Assembly (NCBI GenBank): GCA_023227825.1
Contig: JALOCJ010000009.1
Coordinates: 32,966-96,965, forward strand
DNA: 64,000 nt
Direction: 5' to 3'
DNA from: Candidatus Cloacimonas sp.
GTDB taxonomy: Bacteria; Cloacimonadota; Cloacimonadia; Cloacimonadales; Cloacimonadaceae
Part shown: in pieces, positions 18,116-25,510 of the stretch
How the letters are laid out: the number at the start of each line of letters is the position of its first letter
Position numbering within the stretch: position 1 is the stretch's first letter
The notes under the pieces: generated by a model
The model's input: the letters and a program-made list of their open reading frames with translations, nothing else
Told to the model about the DNA's origin: nothing
Databases searched by the model: none
Translations under genes and position numbers: made by a program

Positions 18116-18193
18116 GGGGGCGTAGTTCAGTTTGGTTAGAACGTCTGCCTGTCACGCAGAAGGTCGCGAGTTCGAGTCTCGTCGCTCCCGCCA
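18116..18193 (+). tRNA. tRNA-Asp (anticodon GTC)
   Basis: A full cloverleaf is visible. The acceptor GGGGGCG pairs with CGCTCCC (one G-T), the D arm is GTTC/GAAC, and the anticodon arm TCTGC/GCAGA has loop CTGTCAC. The T arm GCGAG/CTCGT has loop TTCGAGT, the discriminator is G, and CCA is encoded. A TTGACA box at 18058-18063 and an inverted repeat ATTCCAA-T-TTGGAAT (18075-18089) lie upstream. Confidence 0.95.
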
Positions 18194-18239
18194 TTTTCAA
18201 GAGGAATGGCAAATTCCCTATTGCTACATACTATAGAAA

Positions 18240-19475
18240 ATGATTTTATTAGCGCTTTTCAATATCCTTCTGGAAACAATATATTTCCTTTTCTTCCCTT
18301 TCCTCTATCTTTTTTTAAAAAAGAAGAATTATGTAGCAAGCATTAAAGCCGAAGGAGAAGATACCCATAAAGGAATTTTGTTTCATTCTGCTTCTATGGG
18401 AGAATTAACTGCTATCAAAGCTCTGGTTACAAAATATTTACAAGAGCATCCTGAACTTAAACTTTGCATTACAACAAGCACTGTTACGAGCTGTAGAGAA
18501 GCAAATAAAATAAGCCCCGAAGTAAAAGGATTTCTTTCTGTTCTTGATTTGCCACATTTGCGCAATCGTCAATTAAAACGAATTAATCCAGGTCTGATTT
18601 GCATTGTGGAAACAGAGATTTGGCCCAATATGTTGCTTTGGGCAAAGCGCAATAAAGTTCCCGTTTTGTTTTTAAATGCCAGAATGTCCAAACGCACCTT
18701 AAGGGGTTACCGTTTATTGAAATTCCTGTTTCGGAAATTACAGAGTCCTATAACAGAAATCCATACGCAAAGCAAAGATGATGCTAAGCGTTATCGGAAG
18801 ATATTTAACAAACCTGTATATGTGAGCGGCAACCTCAAATTTTCTTTAACTTTAAAGGATTATAATGCAGAAAAGATTAGAGAAGAATGGGGATATAAAA
18901 GCGACGATTTTATTATTTGTTGGGGTTCATCCCGTCCAGGTGAAGAAGCGTTACTGATTTCTATTTATCCATCTCTGAAAGAAGTTATTCCCAAATTGCA
19001 TTTAATAATAGCACTGCGGCATCCCAGACGCCTGGATGAAGTGAAAGAATTATTAGATAATTTTTCCTACAGCTGTTTTACTACGAGAAAGGAAAATAGC
19101 AGAGCAGAAGAAATTCTGATAATTGATACATTGGGCATTTTAGATCAGGCATATTGTATTTGTGACATTGCTATTGTAGGGGGTTCTTTTTATGATTTTG
19201 GCGGGCATAATCCTCTGGAACCGGCTTATTACAAAAAACCGGTTGTAATTGGAACCTATCATTATTCCTGTAGAGAATCCGTGAAAAAACTGAAACAAGC
19301 AGGAGGAATCATTATTAGCAATAAAGATGATTTACCTGCAGATCTGATTGCTATATATAAAAATAAAGAGTTACGAGAAAAAATGGGTAAAGCAGCAAAA
19401 AAGGTCTTGACTGAAAATGCTCACACTTTGGATATATATTTTAAAGCATTAGAAAAATGGCTGAAGGAGGAATAG
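18240..19475 (+). CDS. waaA: 3-deoxy-D-manno-octulosonic acid (Kdo) transferase
   Basis: This 411-residue glycosyltransferase family 30 enzyme adds Kdo to lipid A precursor at the inner membrane. An N-terminal membrane anchor (about 4-26) is followed by 'HSASMGELTA', whose Glu55 aligns with the catalytic Glu of the family. Then come 'ITTSTVTS', 'IVETEIWPNML', 'NARMSKRTLRGY' and the C-terminal nucleotide-sugar region 'IVGGSFYDFGGHNPLEPAYYKKPVVIG'. It indicates a Gram-negative, LPS-bearing envelope. The gene overlaps or abuts the following radical SAM gene (TAG/GTG overlap). Confidence 0.95.
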   Translation: MILLALFNILLETIYFLFFPFLYLFLKKKNYVASIKAEGEDTHKGILFHSASMGELTAIKALVTKYLQEHPELKLCITTSTVTSCREANKISPEVKGFLSVLDLPHLRNRQLKRINPGLICIVETEIWPNMLLWAKRNKVPVLFLNARMSKRTLRGYRLLKFLFRKLQSPITEIHTQSKDDAKRYRKIFNKPVYVSGNLKFSLTLKDYNAEKIREEWGYKSDDFIICWGSSRPGEEALLISIYPSLKEVIPKLHLIIALRHPRRLDEVKELLDNFSYSCFTTRKENSRAEEILIIDTLGILDQAYCICDIAIVGGSFYDFGGHNPLEPAYYKKPVVIGTYHYSCRESVKKLKQAGGIIISNKDDLPADLIAIYKNKELREKMGKAAKKVLTENAHTLDIYFKALEKWLKEE

Positions 19476-20338
19476 TGAGAGAAGCAATGTATTATATACA
19501 CGAAGGAAATAAAATACGCTGTCAACTTTGCCCGCGGGGATGTTTATTGAGCGAAGGTAAAAAAGGGGTTTGCCGCAGCCGGGAAGTCATAAATGGTTCT
19601 TTAATTGCTAATGCTTATGGGAAAACAACTTCTCTGGCACTTGACCCGATAGAAAAAAAACCGCTCTATCATTTTCATCCAGGAACGATGATTGTTTCTT
19701 TAGGTCCCAATTCCTGTAATTTAACCTGCAAGTTTTGTCAGAACTGGGAAATCAGTCAGCAAGAATATCCAACCCGTTATCTGGCAATTGAGGATTTGAT
19801 TGAAATTGTTAGGCAACAACGAGATCAGCAGGTTGCTTTCACTTACAGCGAACCCTTAATGTGGTATGAATATATTCTGGATTTTTCTACTAAAGCCCCT
19901 GATATTGATATTGTTTTAGTTACCAATGCTTACATCAATAAAGAGCCCTGGCAAAATATATTAAAGGTAGTAAAGGCAGTGAATATAGATATAAAGTCCT
20001 ATAGAGATAAATTTTATCAGGAAATATGTGGTGGAAAACTTGATATTGTTTTAGCTAATATTATAATAGCCAAAGAAATGGGTGTGCATTTAGAACTTAC
20101 CAATCTGCTTATTCCGGGCTATAATAACAGTGAAGAAGAACTAAATGACCTGGCTGAGTTTATTGCTTCAGTAGATAAAAATATCCCACTTCATATTTCT
20201 GCTTACCGTCCCTGTTACAAAATGACTGTTAGACCTACTACTAAAGAAGAAGTGGAGTCCGCTTGTGAAATTGCGTCTAAATATCTGAATTATGTTTACG
20301 CAGGTAATGTCCATTCTTCACGGTTTTCCCGAAGATAG
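19475..20338 (+). CDS. amrS: AmmeMemoRadiSam-type radical SAM enzyme (AmrS/PflA-like)
   Basis: This is a radical SAM protein of about 287 residues. It starts with a zinc-ribbon-like 'CQLCPRGCLLSEGKKGVC', then 'PLYHFHPGTMIVSLGPNSCNLTCKFCQNWE', with the CxxxCxxC cluster motif. The body resembles pyruvate-formate-lyase activating enzymes. In many genomes the family accompanies AMMECR1 and Memo proteins; neither partner is in this window and the substrate is unknown. I chose the GTG at 19475 because GGAGG lies just upstream. An in-frame ATG at 19457 would overlap waaA by 19 bases, and an ATG at 19487 is another option. Confidence 0.82.
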   Translation: MREAMYYIHEGNKIRCQLCPRGCLLSEGKKGVCRSREVINGSLIANAYGKTTSLALDPIEKKPLYHFHPGTMIVSLGPNSCNLTCKFCQNWEISQQEYPTRYLAIEDLIEIVRQQRDQQVAFTYSEPLMWYEYILDFSTKAPDIDIVLVTNAYINKEPWQNILKVVKAVNIDIKSYRDKFYQEICGGKLDIVLANIIIAKEMGVHLELTNLLIPGYNNSEEELNDLAEFIASVDKNIPLHISAYRPCYKMTVRPTTKEEVESACEIASKYLNYVYAGNVHSSRFSRR

Positions 20339-20707
20339 ATGAAGAAGTATTCTATTTTAAATGATCTGAGACCTGCAGATGTAGTTTTAATATTACTGAT
20401 TTTATTAGCCATAATTTTTTCTGCCAGATACTATTTAAGCAACAAACCTCATTCTCAGGTATATATTTATAAAGACAATCAGCTCTTTGGGATTTATTCA
20501 TTAGAAAAGGATAAAATCATTAAAATTGATGTGCATAACACTGTGGAAATAAAAAACGGTAAGGTTAGAATGAAATTTTCTGATTGTCCTGATAAGCGTT
20601 GTGTAAAACAGGGCTTTACCAAGTCAATGCCCATAATTTGTCTGCCCCGTAAAGTAGTGATAGAAATAAATGATAACGGCAAGCAAAAGAAATTAATCCT
20701 ACAGTAG
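20339..20707 (+). CDS. NusG domain II-containing membrane-anchored protein
   Basis: This 122-residue protein has one N-terminal membrane segment (about residues 13-32) and then a small beta domain. Its pattern 'SDCPDKRCVKQGF...IICLPRKVVIEI' is typical of stand-alone NusG-II (domain of unknown function) proteins of anaerobes. The paired cysteines in 'CPDKRC' and 'IICLP' are characteristic. It starts immediately after the stop of the radical SAM gene. The function is unknown; the domain is thought to face the outside. Confidence 0.8.
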   Translation: MKKYSILNDLRPADVVLILLILLAIIFSARYYLSNKPHSQVYIYKDNQLFGIYSLEKDKIIKIDVHNTVEIKNGKVRMKFSDCPDKRCVKQGFTKSMPIICLPRKVVIEINDNGKQKKLILQ

Positions 20708-20716
20708 GAAGGGTAA

Positions 20717-22786
20717 ATGTTAAAATTTGCATTGTATGTTTCCAATCATGGTTTTGGACATTCCACCCGGATTTGTGCATTAGCAGAAGAACTTATTCGT
20801 TATGGAGTTTTCTGTCATATTATTACTTTTAAGCCCTCTTTTCTTTTTCAAAACCTTAATCCGCATTATTTTGTTTTACATCAGCGAGCAGTAGATATTG
20901 GAGTGAAACATAATGAAAACCTTAAAGTGGATATAACAAAAACGGTTAATTCACTGATGGATTTACTTTCTAAACGCAACGCTATTATGAAACGGGAAAT
21001 TGAATTTTTAAGACGGGAAAAGATTGATTGTATAATTGCAGATATTCCTTTTCTGGTAAGCGATTTTACTTCCTATTGCCATATTCCTGTTTTTGCAGTA
21101 ACCAATTTTGAATGGCATTTTATTTACAGCTCTCTTTTGGCTGATAAGGAAAATATAGAAAGTAAAAAGGAAGAGCCAGATACCTTTAATTATACTCAAC
21201 AATACAGAGAAACAGCGTCCTCTGAATACTCAAACGATTTTTTGGTTACTAATAATTTAAAACCGGTTTTAAATTTAATTTGGGCTTTATATCAACGCTT
21301 TGATGGATGTTTCCGTTTACCATTCAGCACTGATGAAAGTATGTCTGCGTTTAAGGATTATATTTCCTGCGGATTGCTTTCCCGAAAAAAAGATAACTAT
21401 AACGATATCCGGTGGCAATATAAGCTACCTGAAGAAATACCAATTTTACTGGTAATGTTTGGTGGAGAAGGAATTATGGAACTGAATTATGAAGAACTCT
21501 GTTCTGCTTATCCGGGCATTGTTATCTCTACTCAAGCAGGCATAAAAGCCCAAAACCATTTACAAATATCTATAGATGATGATTTTTTGGATTTTATTTA
21601 TAGCGCTGATATTATTCTTTGTAAACCAGGATATAGCACTTTCGCAGAAGCTGCCCAATTAGGAAAATTTATTATCTATTGTCCACGCTCTAATTATCCT
21701 GAAGAAATAGCTCTAATTGCAGGACTGAAAAACTATCCTAATTGCTTGCAGATAGATACATTACAACTAAATGACAAGCAGTGGGAAGCTATTTTCAAAG
21801 ACATTAAACCCCGGAAAATTAGAACTAAAAAATATCAAAACTGTAATACTGATGTTGCTGGATTGATATTGAAAAAATATACTCAACTGCAAAAAAGAAA
21901 ATTACTTAGTGTCTTTGACCTCGGTTCCAACAATTTGAATTATGTGCTCTTTGACCTGGAAAATGGCCAAATAATTCACAAAACCCAATTGACCACTGCC
22001 TTAGGAACTGCCTTAAAAAATAATAAAATAAGTGAAAAACGCCTAAAAAGTGTTAAGCAGAAAATAAGTAAATTGTTCCAACTGGATTCTTACCTAAAAT
22101 CAGAGAAAGTTCTTTTAGCTACAGGAGTTATGCGTATTGCCTTAAATGCTAATCTATTAATTGATTGGATTGCAGATAAATATAATATAAATTGCAGAAT
22201 AATCTCGCCGCAGGAAGAAATCCGTTATGCTTATTTCGCGGCAAGACACTACGGAAGTAGGGAAGAGTCAGCTCTGGCAATTGATATTGGGGGTTTTTCT
22301 ACAGAGCTTATCAATTTGGATAAAGAAAAAAAACAGCAGGGATATAGTTTACCATTTGGTTTACTGACTTTGGTAAATGATTTTAAGGAAGATGTGGAAA
22401 CAGCAGGGAATTTTATTCAGCAAAAGCTCAATGATTTACCCTATAAAGGTTCATATCGTCTTATTGGTATTGGACTTACTTACACTTATCTGGCAGGAGT
22501 TATTTTCCAAACTAGTTATAATGATATAGAAAAACTGGAAGGAAAAGCAATCAGTAAAAAACAATTGCAGGAACTTTCTCATTCCATTGAAGTTAGAGAC
22601 GAACAGAAATATTTACCCTTTTTAATAGAAGAGAGTTATGTTCCTGTGCTGAAATTAAGTATCGCTTTCAGTATTTCTTTGCTGGACAGATTTGAGACCT
22701 CTAAAATTATAGTTTGTAACTCTGGAATGGCTGTTGGCTACGCTTGCTGGCGTTCCAGTAAAATAAGAAACAAGGTTCCCCAATGA
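20717..22786 (+). CDS. Fusion of a MurG-like glycosyltransferase domain and a Ppx/GppA phosphatase domain
   Basis: This 689-residue protein has two unrelated halves. Residues 1 to about 385 look like a predicted glycosyltransferase of the MurG/MGT type: 'SNHGFGHSTRICALAEEL' near the N-terminus and 'CKPGYSTFAEAAQLGKFII' near residue 300. Residues about 394-689 are an exopolyphosphatase/GppA-type actin-fold domain: 'VFDLGSNNLNYVLFD' (phosphate loop 1), 'EEIRYAYFAARHYG', 'ALAIDIGGFSTELI' (about 521) and 'LIGIGLTYTYLAG'. The C-terminal part would hydrolyse polyphosphate or pppGpp if active. The reading frame is continuous, so this is a real fusion unless there is an assembly error. It overlaps miaB by four bases. 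Confidence 0.75.
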   Translation: MLKFALYVSNHGFGHSTRICALAEELIRYGVFCHIITFKPSFLFQNLNPHYFVLHQRAVDIGVKHNENLKVDITKTVNSLMDLLSKRNAIMKREIEFLRREKIDCIIADIPFLVSDFTSYCHIPVFAVTNFEWHFIYSSLLADKENIESKKEEPDTFNYTQQYRETASSEYSNDFLVTNNLKPVLNLIWALYQRFDGCFRLPFSTDESMSAFKDYISCGLLSRKKDNYNDIRWQYKLPEEIPILLVMFGGEGIMELNYEELCSAYPGIVISTQAGIKAQNHLQISIDDDFLDFIYSADIILCKPGYSTFAEAAQLGKFIIYCPRSNYPEEIALIAGLKNYPNCLQIDTLQLNDKQWEAIFKDIKPRKIRTKKYQNCNTDVAGLILKKYTQLQKRKLLSVFDLGSNNLNYVLFDLENGQIIHKTQLTTALGTALKNNKISEKRLKSVKQKISKLFQLDSYLKSEKVLLATGVMRIALNANLLIDWIADKYNINCRIISPQEEIRYAYFAARHYGSREESALAIDIGGFSTELINLDKEKKQQGYSLPFGLLTLVNDFKEDVETAGNFIQQKLNDLPYKGSYRLIGIGLTYTYLAGVIFQTSYNDIEKLEGKAISKKQLQELSHSIEVRDEQKYLPFLIEESYVPVLKLSIAFSISLLDRFETSKIIVCNSGMAVGYACWRSSKIRNKVPQ

Positions 22787-24066
22787 AATTTTATATAGAG
22801 ACCTATGGCTGTCAGATGAATGTGGCAGATAGTGAATTGATAGCCAGCATTTTAACTTCAGCAGGTCATCAGGAAGTAAATCAAATAAGCGAAGCAGATT
22901 TAATCTTATTTAATACCTGCAGTGTTAGGGCTCATGCTGAAGAAAGAGTATTAGGTAGAATTCAAAGTGAGATGCATCGTAAGAAAGAAAACCTTCATCT
23001 CCAAATTGGCGTAGTTGGCTGTATGGCACAACGATTGGGTAAAGAAATTAACAAGAATAATTTGGCTGTTGATTTTATAGTAGGGGTGGATCAATATCAA
23101 AACCTACCCAAGATAATAATAGATGAAACAGAGAATACCCTTTTAACGAAGCTGGATGCAACGCAGTTATATAAAGATATACAACCAGTTTATCATCATA
23201 ATTATTGTGCTTATGTTACTATTATGCGGGGGTGTAATAATTTTTGTTCCTATTGCATTGTTCCTTATCTTAGAGGTAGAGAACGCAGTCGTCCCTGGCA
23301 GGATATTATACAGGATACAATTTCTGCCGGTAATAATGGTAGAAAGGATATCACTCTTTTGGGTCAAAATGTGAATTCCTACTTGGATGGAGAGGTAAAT
23401 TTTCCGCAATTATTAACCAAGCTCAACGAACTGGTTAACATATACCGGCTGAGGTTTATTACTTCTCATCCGAAGGATTTATCTGAGGAATTGATTAAAG
23501 TGCTGGCAAATTCAGCTAAAATATGCGAACATATACATTTACCCGTTCAAAGCGGGAGTGATCGGATATTAAAAACAATGAACCGTAATTACACTGTTCA
23601 ACATTATAAAACTTTAGTTGATAAATTACATAACTCTATACCTAAGATAGCGATAACTACAGATATTATGACCGGTTTTCCAGGAGAAACAGAAAGCGAT
23701 TTTCAAAAAACACTTACTCTAATGGAAACACTTGAATTTGATGATGCTTTTTGTTATAAATTTAGTCCACGAACGGGAACCGCAGCTGCAACTTTTTCCA
23801 ATCAAGTTCCTGAATCGGAACGACTGGTTCGTTTACAGCAAATGATTGAACTGCAACGCAGAATTACTCTGAAAAAAAACAAAGAACAAATTGGACATAA
23901 AGTTGAGGTTTATGTTGAGGGCTACAGCAAAAAAAGTAGAAAAATGGTTTTCGGAAAAACTCGCGATTTTAAAACTGCAGTTCTTCCGGGAACAGAAGAT
24001 GACTTTGGAACTTTAAAACAAATTGAGGTTAGGGATGCTACAGCGAGCACACTTATCTGTTTTTAA
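22783..24066 (+). CDS. miaB: tRNA-2-methylthio-N6-dimethylallyladenosine synthase
   Basis: This 427-residue methylthiotransferase converts i6A37 to ms2i6A37 in tRNA. Auxiliary cluster cysteines are Cys10, Cys46 and Cys80 ('YGCQMN', 'FNTCSVR', 'VVGCMAQ'). The radical SAM motif is Cys152-x3-Cys156-x2-Cys159 ('CNNFCSYC'), followed by 'GQNVNSY', 'FITSHPKDL', 'HLPVQSGSDRILKTMNR' and 'DIMTGFPGETE'. The C-terminal TRAM domain follows. The motif set fits MiaB better than MtaB or RimO. It overlaps the upstream fusion gene by ATGA. Confidence 0.95.
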   Translation: MKFYIETYGCQMNVADSELIASILTSAGHQEVNQISEADLILFNTCSVRAHAEERVLGRIQSEMHRKKENLHLQIGVVGCMAQRLGKEINKNNLAVDFIVGVDQYQNLPKIIIDETENTLLTKLDATQLYKDIQPVYHHNYCAYVTIMRGCNNFCSYCIVPYLRGRERSRPWQDIIQDTISAGNNGRKDITLLGQNVNSYLDGEVNFPQLLTKLNELVNIYRLRFITSHPKDLSEELIKVLANSAKICEHIHLPVQSGSDRILKTMNRNYTVQHYKTLVDKLHNSIPKIAITTDIMTGFPGETESDFQKTLTLMETLEFDDAFCYKFSPRTGTAAATFSNQVPESERLVRLQQMIELQRRITLKKNKEQIGHKVEVYVEGYSKKSRKMVFGKTRDFKTAVLPGTEDDFGTLKQIEVRDATASTLICF

Positions 24067-24199
24067 CCGGATGTTCGTAAGTTGTGATAAGACATATTAT
24101 GTAAACTTGCAGATAGAGGAACTAAATAATACGCATTGTAATAACTTATCCCCTACCCTTAATACAATTAAAAACATCATTAATTTATAAGGAGGAAAA

Positions 24200-25075
24200 A
24201 TGAAAAGTATGACCGGTTTTGGAAGTTCGTTAATAAATAGAGACAACATTGAGATTGAATTGGAGATAAAATCTATAAATGCCCGTTTTTTAGATTTAAG
24301 AATTTTCCTTCCCCGAGAGCTGAGTTTTTATGAAACTGAAATAAGACAGCATATAATAGGGGTTCTATCGCGTGGTACAATTGAAGTAAGAATCAATTTT
24401 AACGATTATCGTGAACCGAAATTAGTATTAAATAAGACCAAGTTATTAAAATACAATGATTTGGCTATGGAAGCAGCAAAACTTTTAGCCAGTGAAGAAG
24501 TTGTTTCTATAGAATTTTTATTAAAGGAACAGGGAGTTATTGAAAGTGCGGACCGTTTGGCAGAAGATGAAATGTTGGCGAATGTATTAAATGAAGCATT
24601 AGAACAGGCACTGCATAGAATAAATGAATCAATGCTCGTTGAAGGAAGGCAAATTAAACAGATGTTGATTGACTCTATGCAAAAAATTCAAAAAGCATTA
24701 AACGCTATATCGGAAATGTGTGAACCATTTAAAAAAGAACTATTTGAAACGATGCACAGGCATATTGAAGAGCTTATGGGAACATATCCAAAGGAAAATC
24801 TGGAACAACGCCTTATTCAGGAATTAGCAATCTATATAGATAAATATGACATAGGTGAAGAATTAAGCCGCTTGTATGCTCATATCAATACCTTTAATTC
24901 TACTCTTCAAGGAGAAGGAGATATTGGCAAAACATTGAATTTCATCATTCAAGAAATGCAACGTGAGGCAAATACTTTGGGTTCAAAATTCTCCACTGCC
25001 CAAAGTTTCCCTTGGATTTTAGCTATCAAAGAAGAAATAGAAAAATGTCGGGAGATGATTCAGAATGTTGCCTGA
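24200..25075 (+). CDS. YicC family endoribonuclease-like protein
   Basis: This 291-residue protein opens with 'MKSMTGFGSSLINRDNIEIELEIKSINARFLDLRI', the signature of the YicC N-terminal domain. It ends with 'IGKTLNFIIQEMQREANTLGSKF', the DUF1732 signature. E. coli YicC has been reported to act on RNA. A strong AAGGAGG site precedes the ATG. The end overlaps the next gene by 11 bases. Confidence 0.92.
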   Translation: MKSMTGFGSSLINRDNIEIELEIKSINARFLDLRIFLPRELSFYETEIRQHIIGVLSRGTIEVRINFNDYREPKLVLNKTKLLKYNDLAMEAAKLLASEEVVSIEFLLKEQGVIESADRLAEDEMLANVLNEALEQALHRINESMLVEGRQIKQMLIDSMQKIQKALNAISEMCEPFKKELFETMHRHIEELMGTYPKENLEQRLIQELAIYIDKYDIGEELSRLYAHINTFNSTLQGEGDIGKTLNFIIQEMQREANTLGSKFSTAQSFPWILAIKEEIEKCREMIQNVA

Positions 25076-25502
25076 ACCAATTCTGAAGTGGAAATCCTGG
25101 CCCCTTATGGAACGTCCCTGGACATCTTTATTATTAATTTTATTCTTGATTTTGCTTTCCTTTTTATTATATTATATTACTGTAACTAGTTGGCAGCAGC
25201 CTTTTTTTTACATTTTGGGAATGCTTTTGGTTTTAGGTAACCTTCTGCCCTATTTTATTTTAACCGAATATGAAATTTATGAGGACAAGGTGCAGGTGCG
25301 TTATCTCTTTCTTAAAATCAATCGTCCCTATACCGATTTTGGCTGTTTTTATGAAGATAAACGCGGTATAATGCTTTCTACTTTTACGATGCCAAGACGT
25401 TTAGACCCTTTTAGAGGTTTATCATTGCGTTTTTCTGCTGATAAACAAGAAAGAGAAAAATTAATTGAAATCCTAATGCAAAAAATAGGAAAAAAATATT
25501 AA
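25065..25502 (+). CDS. Small membrane protein with PH-like domain
   Basis: This 145-residue protein has two predicted membrane helices (about 20-40 and 47-67), then a cytosolic beta-rich region 'TEYEIYEDKVQVRYLFLKI...SFTMPRRLDPFRGLSLRF'. That region resembles bacterial PH-like domains of membrane proteins. The function is unknown. It lies between yicC (11-base overlap) and rnr (8-base gap), so it is translated with them. Confidence 0.6.
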   Translation: MLPEPILKWKSWPLMERPWTSLLLILFLILLSFLLYYITVTSWQQPFFYILGMLLVLGNLLPYFILTEYEIYEDKVQVRYLFLKINRPYTDFGCFYEDKRGIMLSTFTMPRRLDPFRGLSLRFSADKQEREKLIEILMQKIGKKY

Positions 25503-25510
25503 GGAACACT

